Positions 9,903 to 35,931 of a stretch of 64,000 bases of DNA are shown piece by piece (within the stretch, counting starts at the first letter, position 1; each line of letters opens with the position of its first letter). The position numbers were made by a program, and so were the translations under genes. The notes beneath the pieces are model-generated. The model was not told where the DNA came from and did no database searches. It saw nothing but the letters and a program-made list of their open reading frames with translations. Source of the DNA: Crambe crambe (lineage: Eukaryota > Porifera > Demospongiae > Poecilosclerida > Crambeidae); contig OZ004583.1 in NCBI GenBank assembly GCA_963924555.1, forward strand, positions 496,001 through 560,000, read 5' to 3'.

Positions 9903-12900
9903 TTATTGAGTCTGATGGTTTTGTTTTTGTCTGTTGTCACCTCCATTTCCTCCTCCATCTCGCCAACCTCTTCCACGTCCTCCACCACCTCTTCTACTCC
10001 CACCTCTCCCCTGGCCACGCCCCTGGGTGTGGTAGCCATGGGACTGAGAGTGTCCCCCTCCTTCCCTGTCTCCTCCATGCTGGTAGCGGTGGTGCGACTG
10101 AGTGGAGGAGTGCTGCTGATATTGTGGCTTCTTTTGTGGTTGAGAAGAGGCTTGTTTCTTGTGCCCTGGCTTCATCTTGCTTTCCATATCTGCTATCATA
10201 GCTGCAGGCAAAATTTCAAATAAAGCTCACTATTATAGGAAATACCAACAGAAATAGATACCTTGATATGCCTCTTCTTCTTGCCTGCGTTCATAATCGA
10301 GAACTCTCTGTTTCATCTCTTCGTGGTCCTCTGTCTTAGCCTGCCTCGTATTCCTCAGCCCTGTGGTGAGGTCAGAGTCCAGGGGGATGTTGAGCTCCTT
10401 CAACTGTTGCTTGTGGCCTTTCCTTGTCATCACTTTGAACTTCATCCTAAGCTCCCCTTCCTCATGAATCAGGGCACCTGGAAGGGGGGACCAAGGTTTA
10501 GATTAGGAAAGACACTGCACAACATGTGGTCTTAGGCTGTTTGCTACATGTCCATGTCCATGCTACATGTCCATGTCCATGTGAAACACCAGAGCATATA
10601 CATGCACACACTATACTACATACGGTGTCATACATACTTTTGTCACTGCCTGGCCCTTTGAGGTGCATGGGTACAGCCACGTCCAGTGTGGGCACTTTCA
10701 AATTCTCAATCTTTCGGGTCTGAAGGTCATCGGTCATCATCTTCTCAAATGCAGTCACGAACTCATCATCTTCCTGACACTTGACCAGAGCTGGGGTAGC
10801 CTTCAAAACTGGATCCTATCAAAATGTACACAATAGTAGTAACCTACACAGCCCACAGCCAGTTTCAATACCTCCTCAAAGGTATTGTCCCCCGTCTGTT
10901 CCTCTTCCTCCCCCTCCCCCATTTCATCATCATCTTCCTCTTCCTCCTCTTCCTCTTTGTTTTGACCACGCCCATTGTCCCTCTGCTCTTCTTCTTCATC
11001 TGACTCCTCCCCTGCCAAATCTTCTCCATAATTACCTGGGGGAGATACATGGAGACAGCAGTGTTATGAGAATGGGAACCATTATAGGAATGGGACTGAC
11101 CAATCTTATCCTTGTATTTTTTCTCCAGCTCTAGTGCAGCCTCATATGCTTCTTGTGGGGTGTGGAATAACTCTAACTGTGGTCGCAAAGCTTCAATAGC
11201 ATCCCGTACCAAATACTCAACCTGCAGAAATAGCATTTTAAAGTGTTGGTGACCTCAAGGACCAAATTTCATGAACCATTAATATCCATGATGATTCATG
11301 AATTGCATTCATGTATGAGGTAAAGGGTCATCAATTCATAAACTACGTTTCATGGGGAGAACCCTGTATCACCCCTTCATCTCCCTGTGGTAGGGTCATG
11401 GTGCAATATGCTAACCTCTAGAGGCTGTGGTTGCCTCTTGCTGAAGAGGTAGCACTGGAAATAGACTAAGAAGGCATCCAGTCTCTTCCGTGAGCTCCCT
11501 CTGTCAAAATACTGTCCACAGGTGTCCAGCAAGATGCAAATAAGACGAACCCGAAAGTACGAATCAAACGGATCCAACAATGAAGGGGTACCTAAATATA
11601 GTAACATAACATGATGACCATAGGACATCAAATGTGGGTACAAAATTGATGCGCATGAATTAATTTTGTCTTGTTGTTATTTATTTGTTTGTTTGTTTGC
11701 TTATAACAAACCATCGGGATTACTGCCAAACTGCAGCAAGAGGTAGAGTATTCTGAAGATGACATTGGACTCAAGCAGCTGGTAGTTGTAGAGTTCCCCA
11801 ATGAACTTGATGCTACTGACCCTGCACTGGTTCAACTTGGGCAAGTTCAGCTCAAGTCCTGTGCGAATGTCTTCCAATACAGTATCCACAACTCGAATCA
11901 CTGCCTCCTCCTACAACAATGAATAAAATAATTAAAAGTGAACACTACTCTGCTTTCTAATCATGTGACTATCACATGACTCCTACAAGAAGGACTGAAA
12001 GGAAGAAAGAAAAGTGAACACTACTCTCCATTCCTGGCTTTCTAATTTTGCATTAATTGTATTATCACATCATGTGATGACCTGATAGGTTTTGAGTCCA
12101 GCCAGGAGGTTTGCAACGCAGTGTATGTTGTTATATTTGACATTCCATATAGCAGACAGAGTGCTAATGGTAAACAAGCTTATCTCCAAGTCCCGCCAAT
12201 CCAGTTTACGAATCTGCCGCAGAATCTAATGAAATATAAATGTTGATAATGATTCTAGAGCAAAAGCAAGTTTTATTTTCAACAAATATAGTGGAACCCT
12301 CTGAATAACAGACATACTTTCACTGTCTTTTTCAGCAATTACCTTCTCTGTATTCATTTTATTGAGGTCCTTATAAATCAGCTTCTTGATGTATCGTTGC
12401 ATTGGAGGTTGTTGCACCACTGATATCTGGGACACCTCAGGGGGGTTAGCATAGTAGAGTGCATTCTCCACTAGTGATCTCTGACGGCCGTCAAGGTGCT
12501 GGACTTTCTTCTTTCGGAGGAGGATCTCCAGAAGAGCCTTGGCCCTCAGGTGGGAGTCCGGTGAACGAAGGAGAAAGCGGCCACAGTGTTCCAGGAAGAG
12601 GCAAGCCATGTCAATGTGGTGGTGTGTAAAATCCCTCAGTAAAAGCTGTTATAGAAAAGTGGAGGTGAGGAAGGAGAGGAAAAGGGAGGGGGATGGAGAG
12701 GGTGAGGGATGAAGGGGAGGGGTAAGGGAAGGGGAAGGGAAGGGATGAAGGGGAGGGGTAAGGGAAGGGGAAGGGAAGGGATGAAGGGGAGGGGTAAGGG
12801 AAGGGGAAGGGAAGGGATGAAGGGGAGGGGTAAGGGAAGGGGAAGGGAAGGGATGAAGGGGAGGGGTAAGGGAAGGGAAGGGATGAAGGGGAGGGGTAAG

Positions 12901-15900
12901 GGAAGGGGAAGGGGAGGGATGAAGGGGAGGGGTAAGGGAAGGGGAAGGGAAGGGATGAAGGGGAGGGGTAAGGGAAGGGGAAGGGAAGGGATGAAGGGGA
13001 GGGGTAAGGGAAGAAGGATGAAGGGAAGAGGGACACGAAAGGAGGAGAGAAGGAGGGAAGGTTTACTTACTGTGATGCATTTCATTGCTTCGGGTTTAGA
13101 ACAAATTCCAAACTTGGTCAGCTCAGCTACAGTTTAAAAATAATCAGTTTATGATGGACTTTCAGGGACTACAATGAAGCTTACCTAGGCAACGAATGTT
13201 TTTCAGCTTGGTGTGAATGTGAAGCTGGTCCTTCTTCCTTATTTGGTGACGCAACTCTCCCAGGAGGATCTCCACAAGAGTCGGGGCTACGTCATCCACA
13301 CAGGGGGCCAATGTGGCCACCAGCCGACAGTAGAAAGGAATCAAATCCATCCTACAGATTTCCGACATATAATAGGACACTTTCCCCAGACATATCAATC
13401 GACATGTTTGATGAACAGACCTATTTTTCTCCACATTGTAAAGGGTCCTGGCCAACTTCTTGCGGTAGAACTTTGTGTTGAGGGACATGCAGAACTCGAC
13501 TGCCAACTCATCCACCAGCTTCCGGTTAAGCATGGTGGGCAATCTAGAGAAAAAGCCAAGAAAATAGCTGCATTTCTTGGATGCTGTTAATAGAGCAGTC
13601 TCAAGAGCTTTGAAATAAGCTGCTAAGTACATCTATGTGAGTTCTAATAAGCATGCATGGTCCGCTACTCTCTGCTTCCACATCGCTTCTTCATATATTT
13701 TACCTGAGGGCAAACAGTTCGAAGAGTGCTGCTGGAGAACCTGGTTCCTTCTCCTCTTCACCAGTGGGTTCGGCCACACCTCCTTCCTCTTCCTCTCCCT
13801 CCTCCTCCTCATCTTCCTCCTCGTCTTGGGCTGTTTCCTCCTCAGTGTCTCTAATCATCTGCTCCAGCATCGTCTCCTCATCTGAGGAAAAATAAACAAA
13901 CAAGCAAACAAATAAACAAATGAGCAACTAAATAAACAAATGAGCAAACAAACAAACATACATACAGTACGTGTACCTATTTCCTCTTGGGTCTGATCAC
14001 CTGACTGGACTATTTCATCACTTGGTGATTCATCTGTAGACTCAGATGCAGATTTCTTCCGTTCCTCCAAAACTATCTATTGAAATGAAAAATAAAAATT
14101 CAAACCTTATGAAGCTGATATTTCTTAATTAACTGACAGCTGGTACGAAGGGCTTAATGTCTGTGATGCCTTCATAAAACTGTCGTGTGTCTTCATCTTC
14201 CCATAACGCATTGGGATCTGACTCATCTGTCTAGAAATAAATCATCATGTCCACTTATAATTATCAGAACAATGTAATTATTCTGTTATTTTGTACCATA
14301 AAGAAATTTACCAAGTCTATAGACTTGGAAAAATACCCATTTTCCCCCCAAGACCCTTATATGTGAATCTAAACATTAGCTTTTAACTGTTAAAGGTAAA
14401 CAGACCAGACTATAATCTTGTAATTAAATTATCATTCTATGAAATTACTGACCTCTCCCAGGGAAGGGAACTGTAGCTCAATGGAGATATCAGAGTCCTC
14501 TTGAGGAGCCTGGTACTCTGGCAAATCAGGCATATCTTCATCTAGCAGCTCCTAAATTCCATTAGAGTAGGGGAAAAAAACGGAAATCTTAAACATTAAA
14601 TTTCGCTTCCTGCTTAAATATCATAGCTCTGTAGACTTACTGCCAGTGTTGACATGCTGGTGAGTAGCTTATCATAGGCCTTCTGTGCTGCCTCATTCTC
14701 GGCCTGGCGGTCCTCGGGAATCTCCCCCTTGGTGGTGAGTAGCACATGGTTCCTTCTCTCCCTCTTATGCATGGCTTTGTGCTCCTTCAGCAAGTGCCGG
14801 CTTGCAGACGCAAAATGACTCTGAAGCAACTTCCTGACTTCTTCCTTCTTTGACGAAGGAAGAAACTACAAAAAATATTATGACCAGTCAAAATGGATCT
14901 TTCTTGATTTTCTATCCACGGCTGCAAAAATATCAACTGTTCTATTCAGCTTAACTCTATATTCTCCACACTACTCACTCACTTCTGATTGAGGGAGCTC
15001 AATGTTAAATTTGAGCAAAAGTGTTCGTTGCTTGCGAGGAACTATCCCTGCCATGTCCTCGGCAAAGTGTCGAGCGAAGCTCACCATGACAGAGAGATAT
15101 GGATGGCTTTCCTCATCAGCCTTAATCACCGTCGAGAGCATCTCAAGGAGAAGAGATGTACCCACGTCTTGATTGACAACCCCCGACAACACCAGCTGTC
15201 ATAGAGATTAAAAATTGTTGGTCACTAGATAGAGGGGTTCTCCATCATGGACACACCTCTCCAGTAAGTCTTAGCCCAAGCCTGTACTTTGAGATGACAG
15301 CAGACTACAAGATACAAAGAACAGTATTGTTCAACTCTCTAGATAGAGCAAAGAGCCTCAAATCTTCTCCTACCTTTTCATCATCCTTAGTGATGGGACT
15401 GTCATAAATACGCTGCAAATGTGACAGCAGCAACTCTGAGAATTCCTCGTATCGCTGGTGCAACAAAGTGCAGAGGTGGATAGCACAGCTTACATCAGCA
15501 AGCTGCAAAATAGAATGACCTGTTGCCTAAGGTTCAACCATCACTGACTAACTGACCTTTAACTTTGCTTCTGTTATACTGCTAGCCTGCAAGCATGCAA
15601 TAATACTAAACAGTGCATGTCACACAAAGGGGAGGCCCCTCTCCTCCAGGTAACTAATTGCTAAGCAATGATTCACATACCACTTCCACCAAATACTTGG
15701 AGAGATTAAGTGTCTTGAGATCGGACGTCAAATTGGCTCTCTGTTGCTCTGTGAGAGAGCGCTATACAGAAGTGCAATACAAGGTCTTATAAATGCTACG
15801 AAAGTTTGAATTCGAGTTAATACCAGTTTCCTCTGAAAGGCTGTATTCTTCTTAACAGATCCATCTAAACGTCTCAACTGATCTTCTGAGAGCCTGAACT

Positions 15901-16119
15901 CTTCAGGCTTTAAGTTTCTCTCCCTATTTTCCTGCTTTATTTTAATCTTGGCAACAATTTCATCCTTCAGTTGTAAAGCTGCTTGCTAAAAGAAGTGCCA
16001 GTTAGAGGTAGCAGTACTCCTGAACTTAAAGTACGTATGCTTACTCTTTCCTCCGCCCTTTTCTCCGGATCAGCACCATCCAGTTCCTCTTCATTCTCTG
16101 CTTTGTCCCTATCAGCCAT
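9903..16119 (-). CDS. UPF2: UPF2, regulator of nonsense transcripts 2
   Basis: Twenty-four phase-consistent exons: 16045-16119, 15824-15985, 15681-15761, 15557-15586, 15374-15502, 15257-15304, 14983-15195, 14641-14865, 14453-14551, 14138-14230, 13977-14076, 13704-13881, 13421-13543, 13185-13351, 13071-13126, 12343-12645, 12082-12225, 11712-11910, 11416-11591, 11101-11221, 10872-11035, 10638-10815, 10262-10477 and 9903-10201, encoding 1,192 residues. UPF2 bridges UPF3/exon junction complexes to the helicase UPF1 in nonsense-mediated decay. Three MIF4G domains are evident (for example AGIVPRKQRTLLLKFNIELP; DELAVEFCMSLNTKFYRKKL; LICILLDTCGQYFDRGSS), followed by acidic linkers and the C-terminal UPF1-binding segment (VAVPMHLKG, KFKVMTRKGHKQQ). 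The last exon adds a Gln/His- then Gly/Arg-rich tail (about residues 1110-1192) that I do not associate with vertebrate UPF2. Intron 15 contains a 36-base minisatellite. Confidence 0.96.
12709..13020. repeat. 36-base G-rich minisatellite in UPF2 intron 15
   Basis: About nine tandem copies of a 36-base unit starting ATGAAGGGGAGGGGTAAGGG, with one shortened copy. On the UPF2 coding strand it is almost pure pyrimidine, and it lies within about 65 bases of the acceptor of exon 16. The long open frames across it on both strands are by-products of the repeat. The plus strand has many GGGG/GGG runs and could form G-quadruplexes. Confidence 0.95.
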
Positions 16120-16251
16120 CACAAGAAAGGTCAAAGTTCACGACTCCGGTGGGCTCTATTTGGAACATAAGCCAACAGCTATTGCACCACTGAATGGCAA
16201 TGTTTATCACATCCAGCAATTACAAATAGTGAAGCTCAGGATGGTAAAGTA

Positions 16252-16712
16252 AGTATTTCCATTGTTGTGTGATGAGAGCATATCTGAGTACTTGGAGAGG
16301 ACACACGACAAGAATCCTCTAAAGAGAAAGCAAGCATTGAAAGATCTCTGCCCCTGTCATGTAAGGGCAGATATCCCACAACTGTGGGAACGTATTTTCC
16401 AGCTCCTCTCAGACGAAGAAGGTAAGTAGGTGTACTTTAGCATCAAGATCCCCCACTGAAGCTAAAGGATTTGACTACACTAAAGCAAATGTTCCCCTAT
16501 AGAGAGAATCAAAATTAAATTCATTCCCGTAGGAATCGTGAGAGACCAGGCTCTGCATGCACTGGGAGATGGTTCCCCAAAACACCTGGAGGAGAGGATT
16601 GTAACAGAAGTGCATGGAGAAGCTTTATAATGACCCTCATCCTGATGTCAAGAAGAAGGCACGACGGATGCTGAATTCTTATAGGAGAACTGGGAAATGG
16701 AATATACTTTAA
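16252..16712 (+). pseudogene. HEAT-like small protein gene, incomplete or frame-broken
   Basis: Two exon-like blocks, about 16252-16421 and 16533-16712, join across a GT-AG intron in phase (E-E-G-I-V-R-D). The protein reads EYLERTHDKN, then ALKDLCPCHVRADIPQLW, then ALHALGDGSPKHLEERIV, and in another frame MEKLYNDPHPDVKKKARR and SYRRTGKWNIL. That order matches a short HEAT-repeat family I know mainly from bacteria. The frame changes near 16601-16610, where one extra A separates the two halves; the first frame stops at 16628-16630 and the second at 16710-16712. I could not find an initiator ATG: a stop precedes the first block unless an upstream exon joins at 16252. It is either a decayed gene, a sequencing error, or a gene with an unseen first exon. 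It is head-to-head with UPF2. Confidence 0.45.
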
Positions 16713-16835
16713 ATTATGCATCAATCTCTCATGTGATTTTGAAACCGTAAAAAAAAATGCCAGATAAGAGTGAGATAATAAGAGAAATGTACTGTGTTTG
16801 TTGTGTGTCTTGGGTGGGTCAGTGCAGTGGGTGTA

Positions 16836-17311
16836 TCATTCTTTCATCTCCCCATCTTCTTCATCTTCCTCTACTCCCCTTACATACAGAATATTGTTGC
16901 ATCTACAAGAGAAGTATAGTATACTGAAAACTAGTATACTACTACCAATGCACTACATCACCCATCACCTAAAGTTCTCTCATCGTGATGTGAACACATT
17001 TTTATTCAAACCCCTAATAATGCCCACCCCAGCCACAGTGTGCATTAATTAGATCTCTGTATAATATGGTCCATTTCCATTCCTTCTATAAAGTTGGAAA
17101 CATTTCTTTCCTTTTTTTCATACCTGATGAGGACCTCCCCTAGGTTCCCAGCCAGTTGTCCGTCAACAAATTCTTCAGTGTTTGCCAGCTGTACGTTCAT
17201 GTATGAGTCAGTGGAGACGAGATAGCCCTTGTACTCCATCCCCCACTTCAGCTTCACTACCACAGGCTTTCCAGTCAAACCATTCAGAAATGGTTTAGGG
17301 TTTAGGGGCAT
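16836..17311 (-). CDS. SNRPF: Small nuclear ribonucleoprotein F (SmF)
   Basis: Two exons, 17124-17311 and 16836-16902, encode 84 residues. The protein is nearly identical to animal Sm[39 protein letters not shown], then [20 protein letters not shown] with an acidic tail. SmF is one of the seven Sm-ring proteins that assemble on U1, U2, U4 and U5 snRNAs. The Sm1 and Sm2 motifs are both intact and split by the intron at LIR/CNN. The start at 17311 gives MPLNPKPF. A possible extra first exon (ATG at 17376-17378 encoding M-A, then a GTAAGC donor at 17372-17367) would give a slightly longer N-terminus. It is divergent from the EGF-like gene. Confidence 0.97.
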
Positions 17312-17378
17312 AGCCTTTTTGGGTAAAACCGGAAAATTAATTATAAGTTAAGAAATTATGTTTTTAGCTTACAGCCAT

Positions 17379-17769
17379 AGTGGTTCAGGAATCTTTCTGA
17401 GAGGAACAGGGGGATTCAAGACTGCAAATCAGATACGGGTGCTCTCTTTTTAGAAACTTTTTTTTCACGTGTGGAGGCAGTAAAGAATGAAGGTGAAGTG
17501 AATTCAATTAGCAGTTTCTCATTAAAGGGGTGCGGGGAGTGGGCGTTCGTTTACCACCCTTTGTCAAGGAGACAGGACATAAACACGCGCCATTTCCAAG
17601 CTGGGTGGCCAAGACGTTAGAAGAAAGCTGCAAAGCTCTATCCATTAAAAACAACCTGATAGATCTCCGGAAAGAGCAGGGTTGCAAACGAAAAAGGGGT
17701 GTGTCAGCGCAGCCACGGTGTGCAGAGGGGCGTTTCTCATTCGTGTCACTGCAGAACAAACAATTCGCT
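17379..17769. promoter_or_regulatory. Shared upstream region of SNRPF and the EGF-like gene
   Basis: About 390 bases between two divergent start codons. An open frame on each strand runs through part of it, but neither resembles a known protein. I see no clear TATA box, so this is best read as 5' leaders plus a bidirectional promoter. Confidence 0.5.
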
Positions 17770-19115
17770 ATGGGGAGTCTGAGAGGGAGAGATTTATTGG
17801 CCGTGGCCATCGTTTTGAGCAGTTTCTGCGCTCTGAGTCAGACACAGGTTCCTAGGAACGTGACAATGCAAAGTGGGAGTGGCAGTGGCAGTGGATCTGA
17901 TCAAGGTATAAATGACATTAATTAGTTAGCTAGCTTCTAGCTAGTCCAATGTTCTCCAAGACAAAATAAAAAATCTTTTATGGGCATAGAGAATTGCAAG
18001 TTGATTTAATAGCTGCATAAAATCACTCTATTTTAATTAATACAGCAGCAGCAGCTAGGAACTGTAGTGATCTGAGTTGCAGTCATAGTTGCATGGAGCG
18101 TGCAACAGGACCAGAGTGCTACTGTCCAATCGGCTACATCCTTGCACAAGACATGATGACATGCCAAGGTATAATGAACCTAGCTAGTTGCAACAGTCCA
18201 GGACTCCTTTAATTAATATTGATACTTAACTTGATTACGTACTAGCATGTCCTGGGGGCTTGTACGGCATGGGTTGTTCACAGCAGTGCAATTGCAGTTC
18301 TGGTGGGAATACTTGTGATCGCATCTCCGGCACATGTATGTGCAATCCTTGTTACACTGGAACTCGCTGTGAGAATGGTAAGACAAAAATTCGCAATAAT
18401 AATCATAGGTAATATTCCTCCTCTCTCTCCCTCTCTTACAGGAACTTCGTATGATTGCTTCGTTCAATTCCTTGGCATAGGAGATAAGGTTCTTGATTTA
18501 ATACTACACCATAGACATTATCAAATAGCTTGCATATATAGCTATATGAATCCAATTCTCACATCACTATTCTCCTTTCTTTTTTTTCTTTTTTTCTCAA
18601 GAGTTACAACAGTTTGAGAGAGAGGTATGGATTACTGGGGTATCCCAGGCCTCCCGATACATATCTAGCAAGACTTGTGGTCACTGGCATTATGGAGCTC
18701 ACTGATTCAAGCTTAATATCCAATGTTCAACTGGAAACCGTCAATAGAACATCTGTCAGACAGGGTCCTTTAGTCAAGGTAATGATATAAACCTGTATGG
18801 GGGTAGCTAATGAGGAGTCGTAATGGGAAAAAATACCTACTGACATCCTGTGATTTCAAGGCCTGTAACCTATGCCAAATTCTGTATAACTGATAGCATG
18901 CCCATGCATCCGTCATTATAACTTTTGGTTGATTACTCCCTCAGCTGACATGGTCTGTGAACAAGGACCGCGATCGCCCGCAAGCAGATAGAGCCCTGAG
19001 CGACCTGAGCAATAAAGTGAAGCTTGGAAACATTAGAGCAACATATATCGCTCAAGACTCCACAGACACCACCTTAGTGACACTGAATGCTGGCATCAAA
19101 GAAGACCCTCTCTAA
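17770..19115 (+). CDS. Secreted EGF-like protein with an unrecognised C-terminal domain
   Basis: Six exons (17770-17905, 18046-18168, 18246-18377, 18442-18488, 18602-18778, 18945-19115) encode 261 residues. The start at 17770 gives a clear signal peptide ([20 protein letters not shown]). A Ser-Gly spacer follows, then two EGF-like modules, each near one exon: a six-Cys module ([25 protein letters not shown]) and a laminin/MEGF-like module ([29 protein letters not shown]). The C-terminal 120 residues lack Cys apart from one and alternate hydrophobic strands ([44 protein letters not shown]). They could be a SEA-like or other beta-rich fold, but I do not recognise it. There is no transmembrane segment. 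Probable extracellular matrix or secreted adhesion/signalling factor. Confidence 0.8.
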
Positions 19116-19768
19116 TAATTATTATGCATTGTCTGTCAGTCTCTCTTGCTCCTTTGTAATTCTTATATGTTATTATCTCAAACAAACAATAATATATATA
19201 CACATGCACCAGTACAATATAGTCACTTATTATTTTTGTAAAAATCTGAAGTCATTGAATTATTAGTCTGAGTCTATCTACTTTCCTGTGTTGATCATGT
19301 CGCCATGGAGTTGAGTGAATGAATATATTTCAGAGGGATATTAGTGGCGGATTCTTGGCATACTTCTAACTTACAACAGAAGTTTGTCGCATAGCGCTAG
19401 CGTAAACAGAGCTAGTGTTGGCCACGTGGCCAAGACACGCCCATTTTCCTAATGTGCAAGCTCGTCCGCAACTGGTAGCAATGAGTATAAATATCGCTTA
19501 CTGGCAGCATGCTGAGTGTTAATCAGCGAAGATAGTAGCGCCACCTAGTCATCGTCTAGAGTACAGACTCTATAAAAAGCCGAATCAGTACATCTGCACT
19601 TGCTACTGAACTAGCTAGCTAGCTAACAATAATAGCTGGCAAGTGGATGTAGCTATATTGATTTTCTACACTGATAAATCTGAATCATTTATTTATTTCT
19701 GCAAGACCGCAAGATCCGGTGAATTGGGGAAACAGAATTTTGGACTGTATCGTAGCTTTAAAGAAATA
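19116..19768 (+). promoter_or_regulatory. CTTNBP2-like promoter and leader
   Basis: Between the EGF-like stop and the CTTNBP2-like start. A TATAAAAAG box lies at 19571-19579, about 190 bases before the ATG at 19769; a second TATAAATA occurs near 19495. An ATG at 19643 opens in frame with the gene, but its peptide looks like a translated leader, so I start the protein at 19769. No gene is seen in the rest. Confidence 0.5.
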
Positions 19769-30890
<11,122 letters not shown>

Positions 30891-31179
30891 TTCATCTGAC
30901 AGCTTAATTAAACAGCTCATCAAGAATCATTCTGTATTATATTATACATGTAGATGTAATATTAAATCTGTCACCGTGCATGCATGGACTATTAAAATGA
31001 TTATTTTCCACAGACCCATAATATCATAGTATTGTTGTAATCATGTTTTCGTTTTTGATAAACTTTTTTTGTTTTTTTTTTTACTACAAAATACTCACGA
31101 CCTAGTCAAACAGCTAAAACTGACAGGGGGTGGTTAAAAGCAAAAGTTCAAGTTCCAAGTCCAAGATCCAGGAGGCATT
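30891..31179. other. Convergent 3' flanks of CTTNBP2-like and ferritin
   Basis: AT-rich sequence between two facing stop codons, with poly(T) near 31067-31081. It holds 3' untranslated regions; I see nothing else. Confidence 0.6.
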
Positions 31180-31854
31180 TTAGTCTTCTCCAAGTTCCTT
31201 GTCAAAATGGTATTCACCATGACCAGGACCAACACGCTTGAGTTGGGTGATGTATTCACCAAGCTCCTTGATGGCATCAACTTGTTCCTGAAGGAATTCT
31301 CCCTCAAGGAAGTCTGACATCTACAAGAGAGAGAAGCATTTTCAATCCAAGTTTGTAGATAAGGGAGGACCTTTCAAACTGAGGTAATCAAAAGGAGAGC
31401 CCTAACCTGGTAGTCGTTATGGGAGTCCGAGAGCTTATGGAGGTCAAGCAGAGCCTGGTTGACAGTACGCTCCAACTCCTGAGCAGCAATCATGCCATCA
31501 AGAGCACTTCCCCACTCATCCTTGGCAGGCTTCTTGAGGTCCTGAAGAACCACCTTCCCACCACGTTTGTTCTGAAACTCCATGAACTTCTTGGCGTGGC
31601 CTAGCTCTTCGTCGGCGGCCTTCTTGAAGTACTTGGCGAGACCTGGCAGAGACACATCATGGCGGTCATAGTAGTAGGACTGTAAGATAAAAAGAGATAG
31701 TATTACCAACGTCCATGACACAGAAAAAAGCTTGCGGACTTACCATGGATAGGTAGGAGTACATGGCGTACATTTCAAGGTTGATTTGCTTATTCACGCC
31801 AGCTTCACATTCCTCATGGTAGTTCTGCCTCACGTTGCTTTGCTTAGTTGCCAT
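31180..31854 (-). CDS. FTH: Ferritin, heavy-chain (ferroxidase) type
   Basis: Three exons (31744-31854, 31407-31679, 31180-31320) encode 174 residues. It assembles into 24-mer iron-storage shells. The ferroxidase site is present: Glu and Tyr in [13 protein letters not shown], the Glu pair and His in [10 protein letters not shown], Glu in AAQELERTV, and Gln in the FLQEQV segment, so this is an H-type, not L-type, chain. The start [15 protein letters not shown] is typical, and there is no signal peptide, so it is cytosolic. The 5' leader carries a strong iron-responsive-element candidate next to a TATA box (listed separately). ALAS lies 509 bases upstream on the same strand, an iron-heme pairing. 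Confidence 0.97.
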
Positions 31855-31942
31855 CTTCTTTCAGTTTCTTCTGTCGACTGTGGTTTTAGATGGATATAGA
31901 ATCACTCGGTCGCGGTTCCTTTTTTAAAAAGAGAAAAGCTAC

Positions 31943-31985
31943 GTTTGAATCCGTGTAGTCACTGCTACAGCAAGATATCAACTGA
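31943..31985 (-). promoter_or_regulatory. Candidate iron-responsive element in ferritin 5' leader
   Basis: On the minus strand, TGTAG-CAGTGA-CTACA forms a perfect 5-bp upper stem (31954-31958 with 31965-31969) closed by the invariant CAGUGN loop, with an unpaired C (31970) exactly one base below the stem as in true IREs. The lower stem is weak (a G-C pair and two G-U wobbles, then mismatches). It would lie within about 30 bases of the cap predicted from the TATA box at 32008-32015, the position needed for IRP-blocked translation. Confidence 0.75.
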
Positions 31986-32007
31986 GCAACCTTGCCGGAA
32001 GGCTTGG

Positions 32008-32167
32008 CTTTTATACCCAATGGCAAGAAGTAATGTGATTGGTCAAAATAGAAGGCGGATCCGGTCACATGTCTTAAGAAATCCCAATGCGCATGCGTCA
32101 TACGCGCTAGCGTATCAATAACAATGATGTCATACAGTAAGAGAACGATTCTGATTGGTCAAAATAA
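32008..32167 (-). promoter_or_regulatory. Ferritin core promoter: TATA and duplicated CCAAT block
   Basis: A minus-strand TATAAAAG lies at 32008-32015. The 14-mer GATTGGTCAAAATA (plus strand) is found twice, at 32037-32050 and 32153-32166, each giving a CCAAT box on the gene strand. The repeated 14-mer implies a conserved upstream element. Confidence 0.65.
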
Positions 32168-32363
32168 AGCGCACGTGTCGTGCGTAAATTTAATATTATA
32201 CGTTACGTCATGCAGCTAAAAATAATATTATTGCAGCGCAGTAGTACACTCAGCATTAAATAATTATTATGAATGCAGCTATACTGAATTCAAGAGCTAA
32301 AAATCAATGATTTAATACTACAGTCATTATACAAAGTTAATAATCTAGCAATTCACAAGACTG

Positions 32364-35931
<3,568 letters not shown>

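Noticed and set aside
12611-13137. Three long open frames of 141-149 codons with short repeated peptides
   Set aside because: They arise from the 36-base minisatellite, whose length is a multiple of three; the sequence is intronic in UPF2.
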